Positions 40,649-50,557 are shown, counted from the stretch's first letter. The stretch: 64,000 nt of DNA from Paraburkholderia kururiensis JCM 10599 = LMG 19447 (GCF_003986935.1 NZ_RJZE01000032.1:1-64000); one strand, 5' to 3'. The notes: generated by a model not told the origin, from the letters alone. Numbers and translations: made by a program.

Positions 40649-42465
40649 CTGTCCGCCCGGCAGGCGGTCAGGCCGAGCCGGGCGAGCAGGCTTGCGAAGC
40701 GCGGGTCGGCCCGCAGCGGATCGAATTGCGGCGCGGTGCGAAGCAGCAGCTCCGGCGCAGTCGGTGCGCCGAGTGCGGCGTCCAGATGCTCGAACGCTGC
40801 GTTGTGCTCGCCAAGGCCGAGATGGATCTGCGCCTTGGCCATCAGCACACGGCCCGGATCGTCGTCCCGGCTGTCGAGTTCATCGAGAATCGCGCGTGCC
40901 TTCGGCCCATTTCCCGTCTTGCCATACGCATAGCCCATTTTTCCGAGGCCGAACGCGCTGCGGCCATCCAGCTGGCTGATTTCCTCGAACCGTCCCAAGG
41001 CCTGCGAGATACGTCCGTCCCACAGCATGGCGTCGGCGAGCAGCACGTGGGCAGGCTGAAAGTCGCTGTCCAGTGCGACGGCCCGGCGCGCCAGCTCCAT
41101 TGCTTCGCCGTAGCGGCGGCTATTCATCAAGACCGCGGCGAGAGACCCCGTTACGGTTGCCGACAACGGATGCAAGTCGCGCGCTTCCCGCATGTTGTCG
41201 AGCGCTTCGCCCAGCTTGCCGGTTTGCAGGTGAAGCAGGCCGAGACACATGCGCGCGCCGCTATCGTCGGGAGCGAGGCGGATGGCGCGATCCAGCGCAT
41301 CTTGGGCAGCCACCCAGTCGCAGACGAAGAGCGAAGCCATTCCCAGCGCGACGAGTCCACGCGTTCCGCTGCGAGGCGCCGTGGCGGCGGCCATGGCCGA
41401 ACGTTTCAGGCGCGGCATGAGGTCCGCGCTCGAACCCGGCACGATCGAGACGAAGGCCGCGAGGAGGTTGGCCATGCTCGCGTGCATGGCGGCTTCGTGC
41501 GGGTTGCGCTGCAAGCGGCCTTCGAGCCAGCCGATGCCGCGGCGCAAGACATCGACCACCGATGGCGAGCCGCCGGTGCCGAAGCGAAGCAACTGCCGCA
41601 GGTCGGAACCGGAGCAGACGTTTTCCACGAACGCTTCAGCCAGCGGCGTCTGCCAGACCCTTTCGCTTTTCGCGAGTTCGGTGACGAGCGCCGCCGCCGT
41701 GTCTTCCACGCGTGGAAGACCGTCGTTCCAGTCCTGTTCGATCGCGTGAGCCCAGACCTGGCAACCGCTTGTCGTCTCCACCAGTTGCACGAGCACGCGT
41801 ATGCGAGCACCTGAACGGCGCACGCTGCCCTCCATGATCCAGTCGACGTCGAGCCGCTGTACGGTCTCGCCGATGGAAGCCGCCGTAGCCGGCATGGCGC
41901 GGCACAACGAGCGCGCGAGCACTTCGATGCGCGGCAAACGCGCGAGGGCATGGCTCGTTTCGTCGGCGAGGCTCGCGGCGAAGTGGCCGATGTCGGGCGC
42001 GTCGTCCGTTACGGCAAAGGGCAGGACGGCGAGCCGCGCAATGCGCTGCGGTGGCAGGTCGGCGAAGGCGAGGGCAGGTGTGGCGGTCGCGACGCGATAC
42101 GCCGCCGTCGCGAACGAGCGCTTCGCCAGTTCGATACGGACAGGGTTGTGCGCGCCTTCGGTCTGGTAATAAAGGGTAAGGCGCGAGCGCAAACGCCACG
42201 CCTCGGTTCGCACGACCGTTTCGATGCGCGGATCGAAATTCGTGCCGCGGTCGAAGACCTCGATACCGATCGTGTATTCCTTGAGGCGGTCGCCGCGCCC
42301 TTGCAGCGTCTCGTTGACAAGATAGTCGAGCAGCGCGCGCATGCGGCCCGACGTGGCGAAGCAGTGGCTCTTCAGCACGCGAGCCAGTTCGTCGCGAACG
42401 TCCTGTTCGTCGGGCGTGTTCCCCTCAGCGGGGTGAGAACGAATGATCGCGCCGCTGCTTTCCAC
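40645..42465 (-). CDS. TPR protein with TolB-like domain, probable regulator
   Basis: The protein has 606 residues. The N-terminal about 110 residues (FATSGRMRALLDYLVNETLQ, VVRTEAWRLRSRLTLYYQTE) match the conserved start of TPR/adenylate-cyclase-associated regulators. Next comes a TolB/FlgO-like domain (RIARLAVLPFAVTD, VDWIMEGSVRRSGARIRVLV), then TPR repeats (LDRAIRLAPDDSGARMCLGL). No membrane segment or canonical HTH is seen. It is divergent from the monooxygenase operon and probably senses or relays the inducing signal. Confidence 0.65.
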   Translation of the reverse strand: MESSGAIIRSHPAEGNTPDEQDVRDELARVLKSHCFATSGRMRALLDYLVNETLQGRGDRLKEYTIGIEVFDRGTNFDPRIETVVRTEAWRLRSRLTLYYQTEGAHNPVRIELAKRSFATAAYRVATATPALAFADLPPQRIARLAVLPFAVTDDAPDIGHFAASLADETSHALARLPRIEVLARSLCRAMPATAASIGETVQRLDVDWIMEGSVRRSGARIRVLVQLVETTSGCQVWAHAIEQDWNDGLPRVEDTAAALVTELAKSERVWQTPLAEAFVENVCSGSDLRQLLRFGTGGSPSVVDVLRRGIGWLEGRLQRNPHEAAMHASMANLLAAFVSIVPGSSADLMPRLKRSAMAAATAPRSGTRGLVALGMASLFVCDWVAAQDALDRAIRLAPDDSGARMCLGLLHLQTGKLGEALDNMREARDLHPLSATVTGSLAAVLMNSRRYGEAMELARRAVALDSDFQPAHVLLADAMLWDGRISQALGRFEEISQLDGRSAFGLGKMGYAYGKTGNGPKARAILDELDSRDDDPGRVLMAKAQIHLGLGEHNAAFEHLDAALGAPTAPELLLRTAPQFDPLRADPRFASLLARLGLTACRADS

Positions 42466-42718
42466 CTCGATGTTCCCGCCAATCCGTGAGTCCGGATTCC
42501 GATGCTAGAGGGTCCGCCCTCTGCGGCCCAGCCGGGAAAACACCACGTTCGCCCCGTGCGTCATTACGACGTATTGCGCGACGTCGCCGTTGAGACGTCG
42601 CGCTTAGACGTGTTGTGACTTCATCTGCAACGCGCGGCGATGCACATTCAGGCATCCAGACCAGTCGCATGACATGCACGCATGGCGGCCCAATTTTTTC
42701 CAAAAGGATATTCATCAC
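42466..42718. promoter_or_regulatory. Divergent regulatory region with perfect inverted repeat
   Basis: A perfect 10-bp inverted repeat, GCGCGACGTC (42576-42585) and GACGTCGCGC (42594-42603) with an 8-bp spacer, lies midway between the TPR gene and the monooxygenase. It could be an operator for a dimeric regulator. AAGGAT about 13 nt before the ATG at 42719 is a plausible ribosome-binding site. Confidence 0.5.
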
Positions 42719-44008
42719 ATGACTGCGCCGTTTTTCCCGAACCCCCGCTTTGATCTGCCAACCGAGCTGACCACCAAGACGGGGCGCGAACTGCGCAACC
42801 GGATGACCGAACTGGTGCCGCTCATCCGGCAGCACGCGCTCGCGGGCGAGGCAGCGGGCGAGGTGCCTGCGCCGACGCTGGAAGCGCTGACTCAGGCCGG
42901 CGCGTTCAAGCTGACGACGCCCGTCGAGCTGGGTGGATACGCGCTCGGCATTCGCGACGTCGTGGACATCGTGTCGGAAATCGGCCGGGCCGACGGCGCG
43001 GCCGGCTGGATGGCATTCGTGGCCGGCGGCACGCGCAACCTTCTGCCTTTTCCCGAACAGGCCGTGGAAGAGGTATTCGCGGAACGCGACAGCTGGCAAG
43101 GGCCGCTTGCCGCGGGCGCTTCCGTCTTTTCGACACGCGTGGGTGAAGCGCGCGCCGTGGAGGGCGGCTACATGGTGAAGGGCACGTGGCATTTCGGCAG
43201 CGGCTGCAAGCACGCGGGCTGGGTGACGGTGGGCGTGGAAATCGCAGGGGCGGATGGCGTGGTCCGTCGCGGCATGGCGCTGCTCAAGCGCGGCCAATAC
43301 GAAATTCTCGATGACTGGCACGTCATGGGCATGCGAGGCACGTGCAGCAACAGCGTCACGGCGCGCGAGGAGGTGTTCGTGCCGGCACATCGCTATCTGG
43401 ACCTCGCCGAACTGGGGCCGCGCATGGATGCGCTGAAGGGCAAGTACCGCGGCATCGCGTATCGCGTCGATGCGCGGGGCCTGATGCTCGTCACGCACCT
43501 CACGGTCATGGCGATCGCTCACGGTATGGCGAAGGGCGCGCTCGAGTGTTTCATGGAGCAGACGCAGAAGCTCAAGCCCTTCAATCTGCCGTACGAAACA
43601 GTGGCGGACATGCCGTCCACCCAGATCGTGGCGGCCAAGGCGGACGCCATGATAGGCGCCGCGCAGGCGCTCATTCAGCGTTACGCCGAAATCGTGGACT
43701 GCTCGGCGCTGGAAGGCACGGCCCTTTCCGCCGAAGCGGAATCGCAGATGACCATGCACACGGCCTACGGCGCGAAGATGTGCGACGACGCGGTGGGCAT
43801 GATCCAGCTGTGTCTCGGGTCATCCACGGCGCGCGACACCAATCCCATTCAGCGCTTCGTGCGCGATATCCGCGTGGCCAATCTGCACGGCGCCGTGCGC
43901 GTCGACCCGCTCGGTGAAATCTACGGACGCTATCTGCTCGGACGCCCGCCGTTCGGCATGTTTGCCGGCGGTCTGCCGGATGTGGCTGGGCCCAAGGCGG
44001 CAGGCTGA
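42719..44008 (+). CDS. Acyl-CoA dehydrogenase-fold flavin monooxygenase (HsaA/DszC-like)
   Basis: The protein has 429 residues. It has the acyl-CoA dehydrogenase fold with N-terminal helices (TLEALTQAGAFKLTTPVELG), a middle beta domain (YMVKGTWHFGSGCKHAGWVT, WHVMGMRGTCSNSVTAREEV) and C-terminal helices. The FGSG-type motif is typical of group D two-component monooxygenases that hydroxylate phenols or desulfurise, using reduced flavin from a partner. The flavin reductase at 40103 probably serves it. The natural substrate is unknown. Confidence 0.83.
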   Translation: MTAPFFPNPRFDLPTELTTKTGRELRNRMTELVPLIRQHALAGEAAGEVPAPTLEALTQAGAFKLTTPVELGGYALGIRDVVDIVSEIGRADGAAGWMAFVAGGTRNLLPFPEQAVEEVFAERDSWQGPLAAGASVFSTRVGEARAVEGGYMVKGTWHFGSGCKHAGWVTVGVEIAGADGVVRRGMALLKRGQYEILDDWHVMGMRGTCSNSVTAREEVFVPAHRYLDLAELGPRMDALKGKYRGIAYRVDARGLMLVTHLTVMAIAHGMAKGALECFMEQTQKLKPFNLPYETVADMPSTQIVAAKADAMIGAAQALIQRYAEIVDCSALEGTALSAEAESQMTMHTAYGAKMCDDAVGMIQLCLGSSTARDTNPIQRFVRDIRVANLHGAVRVDPLGEIYGRYLLGRPPFGMFAGGLPDVAGPKAAG

Positions 44009-44097
44009 TACCTCGTTCTTCATGCCTCGCTCACGAGGCATTGCACTAAACAGTCGGCAAAAACAGTCGGCAAAAAATGACAACGTAGGAGACATGC

Positions 44098-45477
44098 ATG
44101 AGTTCCATTCAGGATGGTTCGTCTTCGCCGGGCAATCAGGCGCAGACCCTTATTCAGACCGTTGAGCGGCCTGTTAAGCAGCCCGTTAAGCACCCCGTTG
44201 AGCAGCCGCAGCGCAGTAGCGCCTACCGGTGGCGTTTGATCGCAGCACTCTGGGTCATCGTCGTCTTTGCGGCCGCGCTGCCCAGTATCGGCGCAAGCGT
44301 GGTGAACGCACACATGGCGGACGCGCTGCACTTCGACCGGACCGTCATCGGCACAGGCTTCGGCGTGTTCATTCTCATGATGGGCGCGCCCGGACCGATC
44401 ATCGCGATGGGTGTTCGTCGCGTGGGCGTGAAGCGCGTGATCCTCGCCGGAACGGCATTGCTCGCGGCCGGCACGCTCACCATGGCCGAAGCAGTGAGGC
44501 ACGCGTGGCAGTTTCCGCTCGTATTCGGGCTGCTGGTGGGCAGCGGCGTGGCCTGTTCGGGTCTGCTACCGGCGCAGGCCGCCGTGGCGAAATGGTTTCC
44601 CGACCGGCGCGCGCTTGCCGTGTCCATCGTATTTTCGGCAATCGACGTTGGCGGCATGATCGCCGCTCCCTTTCTCGAGAAGGCCATTGTTCTGGACGGC
44701 GGCGAGTGGCGCGCGGGCTGGTATGTGATGTCCGGCTTCGCGCTGCTTGCGTTCCTGATTGCGGCGTTCGCCATCCGGCGCGACGAACCGGCCGGCGAAG
44801 GCGCTGTCGCTGCGCCGTTGCCCGCCGCATCCGGACCCACGGCGCCGGTGTTTTCGACATGGCGTGAAGCGCTCGGCGAGCGCTCCTACTGGCTCATCAT
44901 GCTGTACATGTGCGTGGTCGGCTTCGACTGGATGCTCATGATGGCCCACGGCGTCGTGCATCTGCGCGACAGCGGCTACTCGTCGGGCAGTGCTGCGTTT
45001 GCCGTCTCGATCATGGTGTCGGCATCGCTCGCGGGCAATGCGCTGGCCGGCGTGCTGGGCGACCGCTTTTCCATTCAGCGCATTGGCGCGGTGGCCATCG
45101 CGTCGCTTACCGCAGGGTTGATTCTTGCCGTTCATCCTCAGGGCGCCGCAGGGTCGTGGATGTTCGCCGTGCCCGTGGGGCTTGGTTACGGCGCCTCGCA
45201 GGTCTGCCTGATGGCCTTGCTCGGCAACTACTTCGGCGCGAACGTCTTTCCGCAACTGCTGGGTCTGATGATGGCCGTGGGCACGGGGTCGGGTGCGTTC
45301 CTGGTGGGGGCCGCCGGCGCGGTATTCGACCGTACCGGCAGCTATTCGCCGGTGTTCGCCTTGTGCATATCGCTCTCGGTCGTCGCGACCCTGGCCGTCT
45401 CGCTTGCCGCGCCGCCCAAGGCGCGTGAGACAGCACGTCGGCCTGCATTCGTCGGTCCCGAAACGGGAAACAACTAA
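44098..45477 (+). CDS. MFS transporter
   Basis: The protein has 459 residues and 12 transmembrane segments after a hydrophilic 40-residue N-terminus that contains a short degenerate repeat (KQPVKHPVEQP). The motif-A-like loop is GVRRVGVKRVILAG. It probably imports the substrate of the neighbouring monooxygenase. It is followed by a porin gene 27 nt later, in the same operon. Confidence 0.88.
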   Translation: MSSIQDGSSSPGNQAQTLIQTVERPVKQPVKHPVEQPQRSSAYRWRLIAALWVIVVFAAALPSIGASVVNAHMADALHFDRTVIGTGFGVFILMMGAPGPIIAMGVRRVGVKRVILAGTALLAAGTLTMAEAVRHAWQFPLVFGLLVGSGVACSGLLPAQAAVAKWFPDRRALAVSIVFSAIDVGGMIAAPFLEKAIVLDGGEWRAGWYVMSGFALLAFLIAAFAIRRDEPAGEGAVAAPLPAASGPTAPVFSTWREALGERSYWLIMLYMCVVGFDWMLMMAHGVVHLRDSGYSSGSAAFAVSIMVSASLAGNALAGVLGDRFSIQRIGAVAIASLTAGLILAVHPQGAAGSWMFAVPVGLGYGASQVCLMALLGNYFGANVFPQLLGLMMAVGTGSGAFLVGAAGAVFDRTGSYSPVFALCISLSVVATLAVSLAAPPKARETARRPAFVGPETGNN

Positions 45478-45504
45478 AACACACACCCGCATCGGGACAT
45501 CGAC

Positions 45505-47145
45505 ATGACAACTGCATTCAATGTGATTGCAGCGGGCTCGCTATTGCTCGCTGCCCAGGGCGCCTACGCGGCGCAATCGTCGGATTCCAGCGTTCCTGCT
45601 GCGAACGCGAGCGTTGTGCAGGCCGCAAGTGCGGCCAGTGCGGCAAGTGCCCCCGGTACGGCAAACGCGGCAAGTGCGGTCAGTGTCGCCAGTACGGCCA
45701 GTACGACGGTCGCTGGCAGCGCGCCGCCGAGCGCCGCCGCGGCAACGCCTGCGTCCTCCTCGTTGCTGCAGGCGCAAACCGAGACGCGCCAGAACCCGCC
45801 GGGCGTGGGCTTGCCCGTTCCGTCCGTGCCGCCCGGTGAAGGGCCCGCGGCGAGGCAGGGGCCGCTCGCGCACGTAGGCGACGTGCTGGAGGAGCACGGT
45901 GTGAGCCTTGGCCTGCTCTTCACGAACGCCTATTTCGCGAATCCGTCCACGGGCATTTCGCCCGGCAAGTCGGCGGACTACGGCGCGCTGTTCATGAAGG
46001 CCAATGTGGACCTCGACAAGCTCGTCGGCATTCCCGACACGCAGTTCAACATCACGGAGTCGTGGAACCGGCCTTCGCACAACACGAAGACCTACCTGTT
46101 CCAGACGGGCTCTGCGTTCACACCTTTTCCTGTGGAGCCCGAAAGCACGGATCTCGTGAAATTCACGCTGTCGCACGATCTGTTCAACAAGCGGCTTCAT
46201 ATCGAGTACGGCCGCATGAACCTGAACGACGACTTCATGGTGACGACGATGTGCAGCGGCTGCGTGAATTCGACGATGGCCAACGTGCTCGACGCACCCG
46301 GTGTGACGAAGTCGGTATGGGGCGCCCGCATGGCCTATGCGCTGTCGCGCAACACGCGGCTCGGGCTCGGCGTGATCGAGGACAACACCGACATCTGGCA
46401 GAACACCACCGGCTGGGACTGGCGCACGAGAACGAGGACGGGCTGGACCGGCATCGTCAACGTGCTGCACGAAACAGACTTCTCCGAAACGCGGTACCCG
46501 CTGAAGGCCGAGGCCGGCATCTATCACCGCACGACGCCATACCAGGACGCCTTGTACAACGTGGACGGGTCCAGCCAGGCGCTCAATTCGTCGGGCACAC
46601 CGCTCGAACACGGGCGCGGCACGTGGGGCTTCTACGGACAGGCGAGAAAAGTGGTGTGGCGCGCGGACGAAGCATCAGGCCCGGTGCCGCGCAACGTTGC
46701 CCTGTACGGCGGCGCGTTCATCACACCTGGCCCGGGCCAGAGCTATCCGATCGAAGCTTATGGCGGCGCGGAGTACGGCGGCTTTCTGCGCAACAACCCC
46801 GCGGCGATGGTCGGCTCCACGGTGCGTTACATCCGCCTGAGCAGCGAGCGGGCGCTGTACGAGCAGCAGGCTCGGGCGGCCTTCACCGGCTTGCTGAACG
46901 CGTCCACGGGAGGCGCCGTGCCGGTCGTCAACGAAGGCGTGGCCCGCAACACCTTCACGTTCGACGTGCACGGCCAGTTCGGCCTTGTGCCCGGCGTGCT
47001 GGTCCAGGGCTTTGCGCAGTATTTCCTGCATCCCAACACCGCCGTGCTGGCTTCCGTCTCCACCACGCCGATCCGCAGCGGCTGGATGGTGGGCATGTTT
47101 CTGGTCGTCGACCTGGGCCGCATCACGGGTCTGTCCAGACCGTGA
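45505..47145 (+). CDS. OprB-like porin with Ala/Ser-rich linker
   Basis: The protein has 546 residues. A signal peptide ends near AQGAYAAQ, followed by a low-complexity Ala/Ser/Val stretch of about 70 residues encoded by imperfect GCNAGT repeats (45600-45780). The beta-barrel part has OprB-like features (HGVSLGLLFTNAYFANPSTG, HIEYGRMNLNDDFM, CSGC) and ends LGRITGLSRP. OprB-type porins admit sugars and organic acids through the outer membrane; here an aromatic acid is likely. Confidence 0.78.
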   Translation: MTTAFNVIAAGSLLLAAQGAYAAQSSDSSVPAANASVVQAASAASAASAPGTANAASAVSVASTASTTVAGSAPPSAAAATPASSSLLQAQTETRQNPPGVGLPVPSVPPGEGPAARQGPLAHVGDVLEEHGVSLGLLFTNAYFANPSTGISPGKSADYGALFMKANVDLDKLVGIPDTQFNITESWNRPSHNTKTYLFQTGSAFTPFPVEPESTDLVKFTLSHDLFNKRLHIEYGRMNLNDDFMVTTMCSGCVNSTMANVLDAPGVTKSVWGARMAYALSRNTRLGLGVIEDNTDIWQNTTGWDWRTRTRTGWTGIVNVLHETDFSETRYPLKAEAGIYHRTTPYQDALYNVDGSSQALNSSGTPLEHGRGTWGFYGQARKVVWRADEASGPVPRNVALYGGAFITPGPGQSYPIEAYGGAEYGGFLRNNPAAMVGSTVRYIRLSSERALYEQQARAAFTGLLNASTGGAVPVVNEGVARNTFTFDVHGQFGLVPGVLVQGFAQYFLHPNTAVLASVSTTPIRSGWMVGMFLVVDLGRITGLSRP

Positions 47146-47204
47146 AGAACGCCGTTCAATTTTTTACCCGTCCGATGATATTCGTCCAATGAGGCACTCC
47201 AACC

Positions 47205-47621
47205 ATGAACGCAACCGCTGAACCCACCCTCGAACAGAAGAACCGCCAGGTGGTCGTCGACTTCTTCCGGCACGTGCTGGAGGCGCGCAATCCCGCTGCG
47301 GCGAAAGACTTCGTCACCGCCGACTACAAACAGCACTGCCGGCACATTCCCGACGGGGCGGACGGCCTCGAGCGCTACCTGCGCGGGCTCTTTGGCGATG
47401 CGCCACCGCTGCCCGTGAAAGACGAGCTTTCGCCGCCGCCCGCGCTGCTCGTGGCCGAGGGCGACGTCGTGATCATTGCGGGCTACGTGCCGCAGCCCGA
47501 GCCCGCGAAGCCCGGTGCGTTCTACGACTACTTCGTGTTCGACGCGTTTCGGCTGCGCGACGGGAAGCTGGCCGAGCACTGGAACAGCATCAACAAGATC
47601 GCGCCGCCGCGGCACCCGTGA
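47205..47621 (+). CDS. SnoaL/NTF2-like protein
   Basis: The protein has 138 residues. The cone-shaped NTF2-like fold is suggested by the N-terminal helix (NRQVVVDFFRHVLEARN), KDFVTADYKQHCRHIPDG and a C-terminal RLRDGKLAEHWNSINKI. Such proteins include small isomerases and hydrolases. It is in line with the porin and nitroreductase genes and may act on the same pathway. Confidence 0.82.
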   Translation: MNATAEPTLEQKNRQVVVDFFRHVLEARNPAAAKDFVTADYKQHCRHIPDGADGLERYLRGLFGDAPPLPVKDELSPPPALLVAEGDVVIIAGYVPQPEPAKPGAFYDYFVFDAFRLRDGKLAEHWNSINKIAPPRHP

Positions 47622-47717
47622 ACGGCGCGTGGCCCGCTGTGGCCACGTGACGTTTGGTGCGTCGTTCGGCGCGCAACGCACACACTCTTTCAATCTCTAT
47701 CCGTCAAACCCGTTCCC

Positions 47718-48311
47718 ATGACCTATCTGATCGATCCCGCTGTTTTCGAGCAACCGTTCCTGCAGGCGCGAAGCGCCAACCGGTTCACCAGCGATGCCAT
47801 TGGCGACGACGTGCTCAAGGCGCTGTACGAGGCGGCAAAGTTCGGCCCGACGTCGATGAACTGCCAGCCGATGCGGCTCGTGTTCGTGCGCAGCGCTGCC
47901 GCGAAGGCGAAGCTCAAGGATGCGCTCGCTCCCGGCAACGTCGAGAAGACCATAGCTGCACCCGTGACGGTCATCGTCGCGATGGACCGGCAATTCCACG
48001 AGCAGCTCGCCACCCAGTTTCCCGCGGTGCCCGGCATTGCCGGCATGTACGTGGCCAATGCCGGGCTGGCGGCCGAGACCGCGTTGCGCAATGCGAGCCT
48101 GCAGGGCGCGTATCTGATGATCGCGGCGCGGCTGGCGGGTTTGGCGGTGGGGCCGATGAGCGGCTTCGACCGCGCCAAGGTGGACGAGGCGTTCTTCCGC
48201 GATACGACGTGGACGACGAACTTCCTCTTCAATCTGGGCGTGGCGGACCCGGCGGGCTATCGTCCGCGAGGGCCGCGTCTTTCCTTCGACGAGGTCGCGC
48301 GGATCGAATAA
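47718..48311 (+). CDS. Nitroreductase family protein (RutE/HadB-like)
   Basis: The protein has 197 residues. FMN-dependent nitroreductase fold: an N-terminal RSANRFTSDAIGDDVLKALY, AAKFGPTSMNCQPMRLVFVR, and a C-terminal GFDRAKVDEAFF with FLFNLGVADPAGYRPRGPRL. It is shorter than typical nitroreductases and close to malonic semialdehyde reductase RutE. It may reduce an aldehyde or enone intermediate. No other rut genes are nearby. Confidence 0.85.
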   Translation: MTYLIDPAVFEQPFLQARSANRFTSDAIGDDVLKALYEAAKFGPTSMNCQPMRLVFVRSAAAKAKLKDALAPGNVEKTIAAPVTVIVAMDRQFHEQLATQFPAVPGIAGMYVANAGLAAETALRNASLQGAYLMIAARLAGLAVGPMSGFDRAKVDEAFFRDTTWTTNFLFNLGVADPAGYRPRGPRLSFDEVARIE

Positions 48312-48464
48312 GGCACGCGTTTCGTGCAGAAGCGCAGAAGCGCCGGTGCGCAAGGCACCGGCTTTGCGTGCGGCGGCGATGTCGTGGAGCACGTGGCGAG
48401 CATGCCTCGCATCTGGAAAAAGCGCGGCCCCACGACGAACGTGGTCGCGCCTTTTCGACACGAA

Positions 48465-48875
48465 TCAAAGCTGCGCCGCTTCCTCGCTGACCGCCGTGGA
48501 CTGGAAATGCCGCAGACGCCAGCCACTGCCACTGCCGCACAGGCGCCACACTTCACTCACGTAGCTGTACGTGCATAGCTCGCGCGGCGGGTCCGTTTGC
48601 AGTTGTGCGTGCATGCGCTGAAACAGGCCGATGCAGGCCATGTCGCTGCCCTGCGCGAAGTGCGCGATGCGGGTCCGAATGTCCAGCACGTGCAGCGTCT
48701 GCGTGAAGAAACCGATCAGCTCGGCTTTGCCTTGCACGAGCCCCGTGGAATGCACGTAGACCAGATCGTCGTCCAGCAGGTCGGCGAGGCCGGCAAGGTC
48801 GCCGGCAGCAAGCCGCCGGACGCGCTCGCCGTGCCGCTCGAGCGCGGCATGCCGGGGTGCCATGTCCGCGTTCAT
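48465..48875 (-). CDS. NTF2-like protein, second copy
   Basis: The protein has 136 residues. DUF4440/SnoaL-like pattern: LAGLADLLDDDLVYVHSTGL, FTQTLHVLDIRTRIAHFAQG, YVSEVWR...WRLRHFQST. It is coupled by ATGA overlap to the upstream FAD hydroxylase, so it may process the hydroxylated product. Confidence 0.8.
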   Translation of the reverse strand: MNADMAPRHAALERHGERVRRLAAGDLAGLADLLDDDLVYVHSTGLVQGKAELIGFFTQTLHVLDIRTRIAHFAQGSDMACIGLFQRMHAQLQTDPPRELCTYSYVSEVWRLCGSGSGWRLRHFQSTAVSEEAAQL

Positions 48876-50473
48876 GCGGCCTCCGCGGTGAACGCCGACA
48901 CGCCGCGCGTCCAGGCGGCCATGAGGTCGCTGACGAGTACCGGCGCCTCACCACTGCCGAACACATAGAAGTCCGGCCGCACGAGCACGGCGGATGTGCC
49001 CAGTTGCTCGAACCAGCGTGCGTAGGTGCCGTCGACGTCGCGCGCCGCGCACGATCCGCCGATGCCGATCGCCGTTGCGCCGATGCCGGCGAGAAAGCGC
49101 CGCTGTTCGGCGGTGAGCGCGTTCGACGGATCGTGCCCGTGCCCGATCAGCACGAAGCCCGAGCCGATCAGGTCGTCGAGACGGGCGGTCTGCTCGCCCA
49201 GCTGCACGCGTCCCTGCACGCCGAGCCATCCGGCGCCTGGGTCGTTTTCGCGCACGAGCGGCGATGGGCCAAGGCGCGGCGCCGGCCACTTCTGTTCGCC
49301 GCGGCCGGCGTCGTTGCGCAGTTGCTGGTCGCGTTCTTCCGCTTTGGCTGGGTCCAGCACGCAGATGATCTTGCCGAGCATCACGGCGAACTCGATGAGC
49401 GCGGTGGCATGCGCCTGCCGTTCCGGCCCGTAGCTGTCAAGCAGCGTCTCTTCGGCCTCGCCGCGCAATACGGCATCGAGCCGCCACGCGAGCGCAATCA
49501 CGTCGCGCAGGCCGGCGCAGAGCCCCTGCGCGGCGAAAGGCGGCGTGAGGTGGGCGGCGTCGCCGGCAATCATCAGCCGCCCGCGCCGCCACCGGTCGGC
49601 CACGGCGGCGCGGAACGTATAGACGGCGTGGCGTTCCAGGATCGCGTTGGCAGGCGTCCAGCCCCACCGTTCCAGCCGGGCCCATGCGGCCTGCGGGTTG
49701 TTCTGCTCGTCCTTGTGTTCGCCCTCGAGCATCATGAATTCGAAGCGGCGGCGTCCGGGGCCGCCTGGCACCATCGTCGTCGGGCCTTGCGGATCGCAGA
49801 CTTGGATGACGTCCGCGCTCCATTGCGATGGGTCGCGCGGCTGCACGTCCACCACGAGCCAGTCCGCAACGAAGCCAAGGTCCACGAGCGAGGCGCCCAT
49901 TGCGTCTCGCACGAAGCTGCCGGCGCCGTCGCATCCCACCACGTAGCGCGCGGCGATATGGCGGGGCTCGCCGTCGATCTCTCCGGTAGGCCGCGTTTCG
50001 AGCACCACCTTGTCGGGATGCCCGGTGGCGGCCACCACGGTGAGGTTGCGATGCACCGTGACGCGGTCCGCGTAGGCGCGGCCGATGCGCTCGTCGAGCA
50101 GACGTTCGAGCGCGGGCTGGCTGAACCCGAATTGCCGCGGCCAGCCGGACACCGCTATTTCGTCGAGGCCAGGGAAGGCGACCAGCAGTTCGCCTTTGCC
50201 GTTGCGCCATTCGTAGACGTGGCTCAGGCACGTGTTGGGTTCGAATTCGTCGATGATGCCGAGCGACTGCAGGACGCGCATCGCCTCGTGATCGAGCCCG
50301 ACCGCGCGCGGTAGGCCGTACAGCTGCGGCCAGCGTTCGATCACGACGACCCGGTGCCCGCCCAGCGCGAGCTTCAAGGCCAGCGCCTGGCCAACCGGGC
50401 CGTAACCGACAATCGCCACGTCGGCGAGGTTTTCCGACGCGCCGTCGTCAGGGTGCTGCGATACGGATGTCAC
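48872..50473 (-). CDS. FAD-dependent aromatic hydroxylase (MhpA-like)
   Basis: The protein has 533 residues. The FAD Rossmann motif is VAIVGYGPVGQALALKLALG, the second nucleotide motif is GCDGAGSFVRD and the third is LMIAGDAAHLTPPFAAQG. The thioredoxin-like C-terminal domain is present. Class A monooxygenases of this type (3-(3-hydroxyphenyl)propionate hydroxylase, resorcinol hydroxylase) hydroxylate a phenolic ring to a catechol, which matches the extradiol dioxygenase encoded divergently. Substrate not determined. Confidence 0.9.
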   Translation of the reverse strand: MTSVSQHPDDGASENLADVAIVGYGPVGQALALKLALGGHRVVVIERWPQLYGLPRAVGLDHEAMRVLQSLGIIDEFEPNTCLSHVYEWRNGKGELLVAFPGLDEIAVSGWPRQFGFSQPALERLLDERIGRAYADRVTVHRNLTVVAATGHPDKVVLETRPTGEIDGEPRHIAARYVVGCDGAGSFVRDAMGASLVDLGFVADWLVVDVQPRDPSQWSADVIQVCDPQGPTTMVPGGPGRRRFEFMMLEGEHKDEQNNPQAAWARLERWGWTPANAILERHAVYTFRAAVADRWRRGRLMIAGDAAHLTPPFAAQGLCAGLRDVIALAWRLDAVLRGEAEETLLDSYGPERQAHATALIEFAVMLGKIICVLDPAKAEERDQQLRNDAGRGEQKWPAPRLGPSPLVRENDPGAGWLGVQGRVQLGEQTARLDDLIGSGFVLIGHGHDPSNALTAEQRRFLAGIGATAIGIGGSCAARDVDGTYARWFEQLGTSAVLVRPDFYVFGSGEAPVLVSDLMAAWTRGVSAFTAEAA

Positions 50474-50557
50474 TTCGTGTCTCCAATGGAAGGTCGTGAA
50501 TGGGGTGTGGGCGGCGCCTTGCCGCTGTCTCGTCGCTATCTCGCCGTCGTTGCTGCT

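Noticed and set aside
42425..43759. Minus-strand 444-codon frame and similar long frames opposite the TPR, MFS and porin genes
   Set aside because: Shadow frames of well-supported genes; no motifs, no ribosome-binding sites.
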